Part shown: positions 1 to 7,673 of the stretch, in pieces
Layout: each line of letters begins with the position of its first letter
Position numbering within the stretch: the first letter of the stretch is position 1
Source: Brevibacillus sp.
Lineage (GTDB): Bacteria; Bacillota; Bacilli; Brevibacillales; Brevibacillaceae
Length of the DNA stretch: 64,000 bases
Direction: 5' to 3'
Assembly: GCA_017656235.1 (NCBI GenBank)
Contig: JACDOF010000013.1
Span: 1-64,000 of the forward strand
The notes under the pieces: generated by a model
Told to the model about the DNA's origin: nothing
Database searches by the model: none
The model's input: the letters and a program-made list of their open reading frames with translations, nothing else
Translations under genes and position numbers: made by a program

Positions 1-53
1 GTGGGTCAGTTCTAAACCGGCGATGGTGGGTCAAAATAAAGTCGGCGTTGACA
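1..53. mobile_element. Probable terminus of an IS21-family insertion sequence
   Basis: Two copies of GTGGGTCA lie 25 bases apart (1-8 and 26-33). The segment ends in GTTGACA, so read from the other strand it begins TGTCAAC and continues with repeated TGACCCAC blocks. Termini that start with TG and carry repeated transposase-binding blocks are typical of IS21-family elements. No transposase gene is inside the window, so the element would lie to the left of base 1. The family assignment rests on recall of similar ends and is uncertain. Confidence 0.4.
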
Positions 54-202
54 CATTACATCGATTGGACAAGAGTTGAGGCTTCATCGATGCTTCATGC
101 AATGATTCTTTCCCCAAGGGATAACACTGAACTGAGAAATGTGTTGTTTAAGACAATAAGTATAACGAATAGGTAAAGCCCCCCGTTCACCACTATCTCG
201 AG

Positions 203-232
203 AGAGTACCGCAAGAGGTGCTCTTTTTGTTT
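203..232 (+). terminator. Intrinsic terminator
   Basis: AGAGTACC (203-210) pairs with GGTGCTCT (217-224), allowing one G-T pair, across a short loop. TTTTTGTTTT follows. It would end transcription coming from the left of the window. Confidence 0.55.
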
Positions 233-353
233 TGATTTCTTTTCAGCACGCACCATGGACAGGAAAAAGAGCTCCTGCTAATATTCATAGTGATAATAAT
301 TATCAATTTCGATTAATAGACATTCCTGCGCGTGATCAACGAGGTGCTGTCAG

Positions 354-798
354 ATGAACAAGTTGGAAAAGATAGAAACGTTCATTACTCTAGCCGAATG
401 CCGTTCTTTACGGAGGCGGCCAGACGTCTTCAGATCGATCGGCTGCTCCCGAAAATGGCCGAGATGGAGACACAATATCGTGAAGACCGGCAAGCTGCCA
501 TCGAGAAGCTGCAATTTTACAGTGAAATGGGCCTGGATAGATTGACGAGAGAGGAATTTGCCTTGTTTGTGGCTCAACACCTCGATCTGCAGATAGATGG
601 AAAAACCATCTATGATCTGGCTGGGGTTGTGCCGGGACCGACTGGAACGGTGGAAAAAGTGGCCGGCAGGATGCCGACCATGCGGGCAGCTCCCATCCAG
701 TCGATGCCGAAGCAGGGTTCCCCCTTGTTCCGGTGTTGATGGCGGCAATTCTGCTCCTGATTGTCTTCTTCCTTGTTTGGAACAAGAAAAAGAAATAA
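354..798 (+). pseudogene. Small membrane-anchored protein gene split over three frames
   Basis: I do not recognise the family. An ATG at 354 with a GAGGTG ribosome site begins MNKLEKIETFITLAEC. Coding-like sequence then continues in the frame of the 332-739 reading (an acidic/basic helical stretch that includes KMAEMETQYREDRQAAIEKL). After about base 655 it passes into a third frame ending at the TAA at 796-798. That last frame encodes a clear C-terminal membrane helix (VPVLMAAILLLIVFFLVW) followed by four lysines. Joined up, the product would be roughly 148 residues: a soluble helical part and a tail anchor. At least two frameshifts are needed, so it is either a decayed gene or carries sequencing indels. 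It lies next to a probable insertion-sequence end, which fits decay. Confidence 0.45.
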
Positions 799-819
799 GT
801 AGATGAAAGATCAACAGAA

Positions 820-871
820 ATCGCTCTTTCGGCAGTGTTTGGCGGTCCTTCCGTTTTACCGAAAGAGCGAT
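820..871. terminator. Perfect 13-bp stem-loop after the frameshifted gene
   Basis: ATCGCTCTTTCGG (820-832) and CCGAAAGAGCGAT (859-871) are perfect inverted repeats with a 26-base loop. There is only a short AT-rich tail (AAAAGG), so termination would be weak. It lies between the decayed gene and the Mpo1-like gene. Confidence 0.4.
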
Positions 872-934
872 AAAAGGATAATTGCCAGCGTTCGACGAAT
901 AAACTGATTATTGAGAAAAAAAGGAGGGGGCGCC

Positions 935-1270
935 ATGTCAAAAACGGAAGTAACATTTTCCTCTTACGAAGAGTTCTGGCCCTTTTATTTGTCGCAGCAC
1001 AGCAAAAAGGCAACAAGAGCGTGGCATTTCGTCGGTACAACGTTTGTCTTCATATGTGTGATTCTAGCGGTTTTCTACAGTCTTTGGTTTTTGCTTCTGG
1101 CTCCTGTTCTTGCTTACGGGCTGGCGTGGTACAGTCATTTTTTTATCGAGGGGAACAAACCGGCGACGTTTGGTCATCCATTTTGGTCGCTGCGGGCGGA
1201 TTTTCAGATGTATGGGTACATCTTGACGGGCCGGATAAATGATGAACTTAAGCGGCATCATCTCTTGTAA
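935..1270 (+). CDS. Mpo1-like (DUF962/YGL010w) membrane protein
   Basis: A 111-residue protein matching the Mpo1/DUF962 pattern. It has an N-terminal SYEEFWPFYLSQHSKKATRAWHF-type segment with conserved His and Arg residues, two membrane helices (about residues 31-60), then WYSHFFIEGNKPATFGHPFWS and DFQMY. Fungal Mpo1 is a dioxygenase of fatty-acid alpha-oxidation; the role of the short bacterial homologues is not established. The ATG at 935 was chosen because AGGAGGGGG lies just upstream; an in-frame TTG at 911 has no such site. It is a single gene, closed by the hairpin at 1291. Confidence 0.75.
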   Translation: MSKTEVTFSSYEEFWPFYLSQHSKKATRAWHFVGTTFVFICVILAVFYSLWFLLLAPVLAYGLAWYSHFFIEGNKPATFGHPFWSLRADFQMYGYILTGRINDELKRHHLL

Positions 1271-1290
1271 CAAACTCCCAATATTCTATC

Positions 1291-1348
1291 ACATGACCCA
1301 CTGGAGACAGTTTTTTCAAACTGTCCTGGATGGCGGTCATGTTTTTTT
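1291..1348 (+). terminator. Nested intrinsic terminator
   Basis: The outer stem is ACATGACC (1291-1298) with GGTCATGT (1335-1342). The inner stem is GACAGTTT (1306-1313) with AAACTGTC (1318-1325). A run of seven T follows. It ends the Mpo1-like transcript and insulates the catabolic operon downstream. Confidence 0.8.
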
Positions 1349-1452
1349 ATGTCCATATTCTGAATGTGATTCATGATTGCCAATTGCTCTCCCCATTGCA
1401 AATTAAATATTTTGAATAAAATTTAAAGATAATTAAATCAAAATGTTTGAAG

Positions 1453-1479
1453 TTGACGGACTAATGTTTCTTTTATAAT
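1453..1479 (+). promoter_or_regulatory. SigA-type promoter of the catabolic operon
   Basis: TTGACG (1453-1458) and TATAAT (1474-1479) are separated by 15 bases, slightly short, in a strongly AT-rich region. It is the only good promoter seen between the terminator at 1291-1348 and the RuBisCO-like gene, and a palindromic operator follows at the expected start of transcription. Confidence 0.6.
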
Positions 1480-1489
1480 ATGAACTTTA

Positions 1490-1512
1490 GTTAGATATAA
1501 ATTATATCTAAC
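1490..1512. promoter_or_regulatory. Perfect 23-bp palindromic operator
   Basis: GTTAGATATAA (1490-1500), one central A, then TTATATCTAAC (1502-1512) form a perfect inverted repeat with 11-bp arms. It starts 10 bases after the -10 box, over the likely transcription start. The natural candidate to bind it is the GntR/FCD regulator encoded inside the operon at 4276; repression relieved by the substrate is the simplest model (inference). Confidence 0.65.
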
Positions 1513-1586
1513 ATAGATCTATGTAATAAATTGGAATATTATACGCTGATTATTACATGCCTATTGATTAAAAGGAGGTGTCACTA

Positions 1587-2846
1587 TTGGTAGAAGATCG
1601 TATCATTGCCACCTACTTGATAGAAACAGCGTTTCCTTTGGAATACGCAGCTGAAGTCATGGCGGGGGAACAATCAACCGGAACCTTTGTGTCTGTTCCT
1701 GGGGAGACACCTGAATTGAAAGAGAAACATGCTGCCCGTGTGATCGAAGTGAAGGAATTGGAAGCGGTATCACAACCGTCGCTGCCGCATGCTAAGATTC
1801 CAAAAGGTGTTCACACCCCTGTTTACACAAGAGGGATTGTGAAACTTTCCTTCCCTCTCCAAAATATCGGCTTGTCCCTTCCCAATCTAATGACCATGGT
1901 TGCCGGAAATTTATATGAATTAAATGAATTCTCCGGATTGCGGTTACTCGATATAGATCTTCCGGATTCGTTTGCGCGTAAATATCCCGGTCCTCAATTC
2001 GGGATCGAAGGAACGCGAAAACTGGCGGGGGTATATGACCGACCGATGATTGGTACTATTGTAAAACCCAGTATCGGTCTAAAAACAGACGAGTATGGTC
2101 CGCTGGTAAGAGCGTTGGCGGAAGCCGGGATCGACTTTATCAAGGACGATGAACTTTGCGCTGATCCTCCATGTGCGCCTTTTGAGCAAAGGGTAAAGGT
2201 CGTCATGGAGGAAATCAACAGGGCAGCTGATAAAACAGGGAAAAAGGTGATGTATGCATTTAATATTACCGGAGATATCGATGAGTTGAAGCGGAAGCAC
2301 GATATCGTCTATGAGGCGGGCGGTACCTGCATCATGGTAAGTATCAACAGCGTCGGTCTCAATGCGGTGGAATACCTTCGACGATATTCACAACTGCCGA
2401 TACATGGGCACCGTAATCAGTGGGGGGCCTTAAGTCGTTATCCGATGCTTGGGTTCGGTTTTGCCGCATATCAAAAATTGTGTCGACTTGCGGGGGTAGA
2501 TCATCTCCATACGAACGGCTTAAATAGTAAATTTGCTGAAAGCAACGACAGTGTCGTTCAATCTATTAAAGATTGCTTAACGCCACTATTCGGTGGTTAT
2601 ACGGTCATGCCCGTCTTATCCTCGGCACAATGGGCAGCGAGCGCCATTCCGACGTATGAAGCGGTTCGCTCCGTCGATGTGATCCATTTGGCAGGAGGCG
2701 GAATTCTCGCACACCCGGACGGACCGAATGCTGGAGTCTTGAGCATGATAAAAGGTTGGGAGGCAGCAGTAAAAGGTATCCCTCTGGAGCAATACGCAAA
2801 ACGGCACCCCGAGCTTGCGCGAGCCATTCAAAAATTTGCGAACTAG
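1587..2846 (+). CDS. RuBisCO-like protein, probable sugar-acid-phosphate enzyme
   Basis: A 419-residue RuBisCO-superfamily protein. The barrel motifs are present: GTIVKPSIGL near residue 160 keeps the first active-site Lys, and FIKDDE near 186 keeps the Lys that is carbamylated in RuBisCO together with its metal-binding Asp/Glu. It also has HGHRNQWGAL near 276 and a glycine-rich phosphate site LAGGGILAHPDGPNAG. The second Lys of KPKLGL is Ser, and no GK of loop 6 is seen, so carboxylation of ribulose bisphosphate is unlikely. Known homologues beside DUF1537 kinases decarboxylate or cleave phosphorylated 3-oxo sugar acids (OiaX/OiaT of apiose catabolism). The same kind of reaction is inferred here, with substrate unknown. 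The TTG at 1587 was chosen because AGGAGGTG (1574-1580) lies six bases upstream; the GTG at 1578 falls inside that site. The kinase gene starts 25 bases after its stop. Confidence 0.85.
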   Translation: MVEDRIIATYLIETAFPLEYAAEVMAGEQSTGTFVSVPGETPELKEKHAARVIEVKELEAVSQPSLPHAKIPKGVHTPVYTRGIVKLSFPLQNIGLSLPNLMTMVAGNLYELNEFSGLRLLDIDLPDSFARKYPGPQFGIEGTRKLAGVYDRPMIGTIVKPSIGLKTDEYGPLVRALAEAGIDFIKDDELCADPPCAPFEQRVKVVMEEINRAADKTGKKVMYAFNITGDIDELKRKHDIVYEAGGTCIMVSINSVGLNAVEYLRRYSQLPIHGHRNQWGALSRYPMLGFGFAAYQKLCRLAGVDHLHTNGLNSKFAESNDSVVQSIKDCLTPLFGGYTVMPVLSSAQWAASAIPTYEAVRSVDVIHLAGGGILAHPDGPNAGVLSMIKGWEAAVKGIPLEQYAKRHPELARAIQKFAN

Positions 2847-2871
2847 GCAAGAAATCAGAAGGAGAAGTAAG

Positions 2872-4236
2872 ATGGAGGATCAACAATTACTGCTGGCATT
2901 TTATGGAGATGATTTTACAGGATCTACAGATGCCATGGAAGGACTGGCATCCAATGGCTATCGGACCATTCTCTTTTTGGAAGCGCCGACAGAAGAACTG
3001 GTAAGGAAATTCAAAGGAATACGCTGTATAGGCGTCGCAGGTACCAGCCGTGCCAAAGCTCCTTTGGAGATGGAGGCGGAATTGCGGCCAGTATTCGAGA
3101 AGCTGGCTCAGCTGCACGTGCCGATCGTTCATTATAAAGTTTGTTCAACATTTGACTCCTCTCCAGAAGTGGGGAGTATTGGAAAAGCTATTGAAGTTGC
3201 ACGCGACTATTTTTCAAAAGAGGCTGCGATTCCTTTGTTGGTCGGGGCCCCCTCGCTAGGACGGTACACGCTATTTGGTCAACACTTCGCGAAAATGCAC
3301 GATGAAGTGTACCGCTTGGATCGACATCCGACGATGTCGCGGCACCCGATCACACCGATGGAGGAAGCTGATCTGCGGCTGCATCTGGGGAAGCAGACGC
3401 AGGAAAAAATTGAACTCTTTAACATTCTCGAATTGGACGGTGATCCCGAAACCGTTCTGGAAAAGCTGAAAGCCAAGCTTTCACAAAAACCGGGAATCCT
3501 TCTGTTTGACGTTTTAGATGAACCCCGCTTGCTTATGGCAGGACGACTGATCTGGGAAGAAGCACATCGTATGTCCAGATTTGTTGTGGGTTCTTCAGGA
3601 GTGGAATACGCCCTGACCGCGTACTGGAAGGCTAACGAGATTCTTCCGATGGACGAACAGGTGAGCAGGGACCTTGTGAAACCTGCGGATCGGATATTTG
3701 TCATCTCCGGAAGTGCCTCACCCGTAACCAAATTGCAAATCGAAAACGCTTTACAGCAAGGTTTTTACGGAATTCGCATCCCGGTCCCTCACCTTGTCAA
3801 TTCCCGGGCGGTTCCTCAACAACTTCTGGACGAAGCGATTCAGCAATTAAATCAAGGGAAGAGTGTCATCATGTACACTGCGATGGGGCCCGATGACACA
3901 GCCATTGCCGAAACCAGGGAGCGCCTCGCTGACATGGGGATGAGGGACACCGAATCTGGGGCGTTTATCGGCAGCCAATTGGGAAAATGGACTCGAGAAA
4001 TCATGAAAGCTGCTCAACTTCGGCGTGTCGTCATTGCTGGCGGGGATACTTCCGGGTTTGTCACAAGAGAACTGAATGTATACGGTTTGGAGGTACGATT
4101 GTCAATCTCTCCGGGGGCTCCGTTGTGCAAAGCCTATTCGCATGACAAAGAGCTTGATGGCATTGAATTGGCGTTAAAAGGAGGGCAGTTGGGAAGTACT
4201 GATTATTTTGTAAGGGTGAAGCAGGCGAAATCTTAA
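2872..4236 (+). CDS. DUF1537 / OtnK-family sugar-acid kinase
   Basis: A 454-residue four-carbon acid sugar kinase. The N-terminal substrate domain opens with FYGDDFTGSTDAMEGL, the family signature. The C-terminal nucleotide domain shows VISGSASPVTKLQIENA and, near the end, IAGGDTSGFVTRELN. Characterised members phosphorylate erythronate, threonate, 3-oxo-tetronates or 3-oxo-isoapionate. In this operon it should phosphorylate a keto acid made by the dehydrogenase at 4977 and hand it to the RuBisCO-like protein or the class II aldolase. The ATG at 2872 follows AGAAGGAGAAG; the reading frame also runs upstream into the previous gene, but that part is not family-like. Confidence 0.87.
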   Translation: MEDQQLLLAFYGDDFTGSTDAMEGLASNGYRTILFLEAPTEELVRKFKGIRCIGVAGTSRAKAPLEMEAELRPVFEKLAQLHVPIVHYKVCSTFDSSPEVGSIGKAIEVARDYFSKEAAIPLLVGAPSLGRYTLFGQHFAKMHDEVYRLDRHPTMSRHPITPMEEADLRLHLGKQTQEKIELFNILELDGDPETVLEKLKAKLSQKPGILLFDVLDEPRLLMAGRLIWEEAHRMSRFVVGSSGVEYALTAYWKANEILPMDEQVSRDLVKPADRIFVISGSASPVTKLQIENALQQGFYGIRIPVPHLVNSRAVPQQLLDEAIQQLNQGKSVIMYTAMGPDDTAIAETRERLADMGMRDTESGAFIGSQLGKWTREIMKAAQLRRVVIAGGDTSGFVTRELNVYGLEVRLSISPGAPLCKAYSHDKELDGIELALKGGQLGSTDYFVRVKQAKS

Positions 4237-4275
4237 CAGGATAAAAACGTTATTGGGGAAGGTGGTTAGGTTTAA

Positions 4276-4914
4276 TTGGAGACCAAAGGACCAGCACTGT
4301 TAAAAGACATTGCCTATGAAAAAATCAAAGAAAGCATCTTAACGGAAGTATTTGCTCCTGGGCAATTTTTGTCTGAGCGGGAATTGATTGAAATGTTACA
4401 AATGAGCAAGACACCAATCAAATCCGCTCTCGTAAGATTGGAAACGGAGGGGTTCGTGACGGTTTCATCCAAGCAGGGAATTATCATCAATGACCTCTCG
4501 GTGGAGCGGATTATCGACATCTATAACCTGCGAACCGCGTTGGAAACGTTTGTGTGTGAGCAGATTTGCGGGAGGCTTTCTTCCGAGCAGATTAGGCTGA
4601 TTCAAGAGAATTTAAAAGAGACGGAAGAAAGTGTTAATGAACGAAACGCAAAAGTGTTCACCGAAAAAGATCACGCATTTCATCTGTTGTTGTGTCAGTT
4701 TTCCGGAAACCAGGAGATATATCGCATTCTGCTCAATTATCAGGATCACTTGAAACGAATCACTCTTCGGCATCTGAAAAAAGATCCGAATCGAATGAAA
4801 CGTTTTTGGATGGAGCATGAAGAAATGGTTGATTGTTTGATCAATGGAAATCAGAAAGTCATCCAACTGATGAAGGAACACTTGCAAAACTCCAAACAAA
4901 GCTTATTTGCATAA
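4276..4914 (+). CDS. GntR-family (FCD) transcriptional regulator of the operon
   Basis: A 212-residue regulator. The N-terminal winged helix (residues about 8-72) contains KESILTEVFAPGQFLSEREL and SKTPIKSALVRLETEGFV. The C-terminal part is the all-helical FCD ligand domain, with FTEKDHAFHLLL, where His and Asp normally bind a metal that contacts a carboxylate ligand. The start is TTG, with AAGGTGG a few bases upstream. It sits between kinase and dehydrogenase genes in the same direction, so it is co-transcribed. The palindrome at 1490-1512 is its likely target. Confidence 0.85.
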   Translation: METKGPALLKDIAYEKIKESILTEVFAPGQFLSERELIEMLQMSKTPIKSALVRLETEGFVTVSSKQGIIINDLSVERIIDIYNLRTALETFVCEQICGRLSSEQIRLIQENLKETEESVNERNAKVFTEKDHAFHLLLCQFSGNQEIYRILLNYQDHLKRITLRHLKKDPNRMKRFWMEHEEMVDCLINGNQKVIQLMKEHLQNSKQSLFA

Positions 4915-4976
4915 CCTTTCCTTTCATGAACAGAGATGTGGAGTGAGAGAGAAATCGTGTAGGAGGAAACATTTTG

Positions 4977-5999
4977 ATGAAAGCGGTTTTTGTAGAAGCA
5001 GCTTACCAAGTAAAGGTGAAAGAGATTGAAGAGCAGCAAGTTCGTGCTGACGAAGTGGTGATCAAGGTAAAGGCTGCAGGGATCTGTGGTTCCGATATTC
5101 ATACCTATAAAGGTCTGCATCCGTTTCGGAAACCCCCTGTGATCATTGGACACGAAGTGGCGGGGGAAATCGTGAAAGTGGGGGAAGCCGTCACGACATT
5201 GAAAATTGGTGACAGGGTCACAGTTGAACCTCAAACAGGTTGTGGAAACTGTGAATATTGTTTGAGCGGAAAGGTCAACTTCTGCGAGCAAAGAGGGGCG
5301 CCGGGAGTAGGCAATTGGTATGGCACGATGGCTGAATATTTCGTAGCACCGGAAAACTGTGTGTTCCGACTGCCGGACAATGTTGACTTGTATCAAGGTG
5401 TTCTGGTCGAACCACTTGCCGTTGGTGTTCATGCTGTACGGAAAGCGGACATCAAACTGGGGGAAAAAGTGGCAATATTGGGAGCAGGACCTATCGGGCT
5501 GCTCACATTGGAATGTGTGAAAGCTGCTGGAGCTGCTGCCATTCTGGTAACAGACGTGATGGATTATGCCTTGGAAAGTGCCAAGAAATTGGGAGCAACG
5601 TATACCCTGAACATTACAGATAAACCCAATTGGGTTCATGACATAAAGGAGCAAATTGGTTTATTCGACAAAGTTCTTGTTGCAGTAGGGGTCCCCGGAA
5701 TCATTAACCAGGCATTGGGGCTGTTGCGGAAAGGAGGCCGCGTCGTTACCATTGCCATGTTCCATGGCGATCAAACCATTGACATCGCCCATTTGCAAGG
5801 CTCTGAGAAAGAGATCGTGGGATGCATGACCTATAACAGAGAAGATACATTGACGGCAATTGATCTCATTGCAAACGGTTTCGTGCGATCCGATGTGATC
5901 ATCACGCACAAACTTCCATACGAAAAAGTGGCTGAGGCTTTTCGTATTGTGGACAAGAAAGAAGATTCTTCGATTAAAGTTCTGGTCACCTTCGATTGA
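4977..5999 (+). CDS. Zinc-dependent medium-chain alcohol/polyol dehydrogenase
   Basis: A 340-residue MDR-family oxidoreductase. The catalytic zinc site is formed by Cys of GICGSDIH, His-Glu of GHEVAGE and the acidic residue of the PLAVG region. The structural zinc site has four cysteines in GCGNCEYCLSGKVNFC. The NAD-binding fold shows GAGPIGLL. Relatives include L-threonine, galactitol and sorbitol dehydrogenases. It should oxidise a secondary hydroxyl of the imported substrate to a ketone before phosphorylation. AGGAGG at 4961 favours the ATG at 4977 (10 bases) or the in-frame TTG at 4974 (7 bases); the ATG gives the family-typical MKAVFVE start. Confidence 0.85.
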   Translation: MKAVFVEAAYQVKVKEIEEQQVRADEVVIKVKAAGICGSDIHTYKGLHPFRKPPVIIGHEVAGEIVKVGEAVTTLKIGDRVTVEPQTGCGNCEYCLSGKVNFCEQRGAPGVGNWYGTMAEYFVAPENCVFRLPDNVDLYQGVLVEPLAVGVHAVRKADIKLGEKVAILGAGPIGLLTLECVKAAGAAAILVTDVMDYALESAKKLGATYTLNITDKPNWVHDIKEQIGLFDKVLVAVGVPGIINQALGLLRKGGRVVTIAMFHGDQTIDIAHLQGSEKEIVGCMTYNREDTLTAIDLIANGFVRSDVIITHKLPYEKVAEAFRIVDKKEDSSIKVLVTFD

Positions 6000-6021
6000 A
6001 AAATGTTACCTCAACATTTTT
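5999..6021 (+). other. Intercistronic stem-loop
   Basis: AAAAATGTT (5999-6007) and AACATTTTT (6013-6021) are perfect inverted repeats with a 5-base loop, directly after the dehydrogenase stop codon. With its T tail it could act as a weak terminator or as an RNA end that allows higher expression of the transporter genes downstream. Confidence 0.5.
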
Positions 6022-6058
6022 CACATATTCAAAATACGCACAAAAGGGGGAATGTTTT

Positions 6059-7087
6059 GTGTTGAGGAGGTTCATGACTCTACTGTTAACTCTAGTCGTA
6101 GTCTTAACGGCAACCGCTTGTGGTGGAGGGGGTGACAATGGAAGCTCAGGCGCAAACACCGGTACAGGAGATGGTGCCGCACAGAAGCCTGTAAAATTAA
6201 AGCTTGGTCATATTGCCGCAGAAAACGATGCTTGGCATAAAGGTGCATTGAAATTCGCCGAATTGGTAGAGCAAAAAACGAATGGCAGTGTCGTGGTGGA
6301 AGTATTCCCAAGCTCTACACTGGGTAATGATCGCGATCTAATTGAAGGAATGCAACTGGGATCTGTTGATTTTGCCCTGGTTGCGGGTGTACTCTCTAAC
6401 TTCTATGAACCGTTATCGATTTTGGAATTGCCTTACTTGTTCCGTGATAAGGAACACTTGGAAAGCGTACTGTACGGACCGATAGGTGAGGAGCTCAAAG
6501 AAGAACTACTGAAAAATGCTCAATTACGCGGTTTGCAGTTTTGGATGAGAGGCCCTCGTGAACTGACAGCAAACAAAAAAGTGGAAACATTGGATGATTT
6601 GAAAGGAATGAAGATTCGCGTTCCAGAAATCCCCGCATCAATCGCGGCATGGGAAGCGATGGGAGCTACACCGACTCCTATGGCTTTTGGTGAAGTATAC
6701 TCTTCCCTGCAAACGGGTGTGATTGATGCACAAGAGAATCCACGTGCATTAATAAATAGCTCAAAGTTTTATGAAGTACAAAAATACTTGATGAAAACGG
6801 ACCATGTGTTTGGTTATGTACTGCTAACCATGAGCGATCTCTCGTACAACAAGTTGACTCCTGAACAACAAAAGGCAGTCGAAGAAGCCGCTAAAGAAGC
6901 GACAGAGTATGAAAACAAGCTGGTCTTTGATTTGGAAGAAGAGCTGTTGAAGAAACTGCAAGATGCAGGGATGGAGTTTGTAGAACTGGACACGAAACCG
7001 TTCATCGAGGCCGTAAAACCTGTTCACCAGGAGTTCGCGAACAAATACGGTCAAGAACTCTACGACAAAATTGTGAATACGAAGTAA
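6059..7087 (+). CDS. dctP: TRAP transporter solute-binding lipoprotein (DctP family)
   Basis: A 342-residue extracytoplasmic binding protein. It begins with a positively charged end, a hydrophobic helix and the lipobox-like TATAC at the Cys of ACGGGG, so it is probably lipid-anchored. Family hallmarks are LKLGHIAAENDAWHKGALKF near the N-terminus, GMKIRVPEIPA, FGEVYSSLQTGVIDAQENP and the C-terminal HQEFANKYG. The Arg in MKIRVPE normally pairs with the ligand carboxylate, consistent with an acidic substrate. The GTG at 6059 has AAAGGGGG eight bases upstream. The ATG at 6074 has GAGGAGG only three bases away and would lose the charged region. Confidence 0.87.
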   Translation: MLRRFMTLLLTLVVVLTATACGGGGDNGSSGANTGTGDGAAQKPVKLKLGHIAAENDAWHKGALKFAELVEQKTNGSVVVEVFPSSTLGNDRDLIEGMQLGSVDFALVAGVLSNFYEPLSILELPYLFRDKEHLESVLYGPIGEELKEELLKNAQLRGLQFWMRGPRELTANKKVETLDDLKGMKIRVPEIPASIAAWEAMGATPTPMAFGEVYSSLQTGVIDAQENPRALINSSKFYEVQKYLMKTDHVFGYVLLTMSDLSYNKLTPEQQKAVEEAAKEATEYENKLVFDLEEELLKKLQDAGMEFVELDTKPFIEAVKPVHQEFANKYGQELYDKIVNTK

Positions 7088-7100
7088 ATCAAACATTTCG

Positions 7101-7136
7101 GGAATTGGCACTCGAAACGACTCGAGTGCCAATTCC
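7101..7136 (+). other. Perfect 15-bp stem-loop between dctP and dctQ
   Basis: GGAATTGGCACTCGA (7101-7115) and its exact reverse complement (7122-7136) enclose a 6-base loop. No T tract follows, so it looks like an mRNA-stabilising 3' end rather than a terminator. It would let the binding protein be made in excess over the membrane subunits. Confidence 0.65.
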
Positions 7137-7181
7137 AACATCCAAAACGTTCCTAAACTTCCATGCAGAAGGGGATATGGG

Positions 7182-7673
7182 ATGCAACGAGCGATTAAAA
7201 TCATCGATGCCATCAACAAGATTGTCAGTATCGTGTTAAGCGTGCTCCTGGCTGCCATGACATTTCTTATTGTAACGCAAGTATTTACGCGTTATGTCAT
7301 AAATGTATCGCTCACTTGGACAGAGGAAGCAGCAAGATATGTCATGGTATATGCCGTCTTTCTGGGAGCGGCACTGGCAATACGCAAGCAAAAACATGTC
7401 GCCATCAAAATTCTTTCGGAATCCATTAATGAACAAAAACGCAAACTGTTGCAGCTCATCGTTTTACTGATCTGTATCGCGTTTTTTTTCATCTTGCTTG
7501 TAAAAGGCATTGATATGATGGAGCACGTGAGCAAACAAAAATCACCCGCATTGCGAATTCCCATGACCATACCCTACGCTGGGATCCCCATCGGAGCAGG
7601 ATTGTTGATACTCAACTCCATAGCGGTCATCCTGGAGATGTTCTCTGGCAAACAGGAGGTGAATCAATCATGA
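7182..7673 (+). CDS. dctQ: TRAP transporter small membrane subunit (DctQ family)
   Basis: A 163-residue protein with four membrane helices, at about residues 12-36, 47-68, 85-106 and 126-150. The family motif around TWTEEAARY is present after the first helix. It forms the small integral subunit that pairs with DctM. The ATG at 7182 follows AAGGGGATATGGG. The stop overlaps the next start by four bases (ATGA at 7670), so translation is coupled. Confidence 0.88.
   Translation: MQRAIKIIDAINKIVSIVLSVLLAAMTFLIVTQVFTRYVINVSLTWTEEAARYVMVYAVFLGAALAIRKQKHVAIKILSESINEQKRKLLQLIVLLICIAFFFILLVKGIDMMEHVSKQKSPALRIPMTIPYAGIPIGAGLLILNSIAVILEMFSGKQEVNQS

Noticed and set aside
1587-2846. True carbon-fixing RuBisCO
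   Set aside because: The second Lys of KPKLGL and the loop-6 Lys are missing, and the neighbours are sugar-acid catabolic genes.
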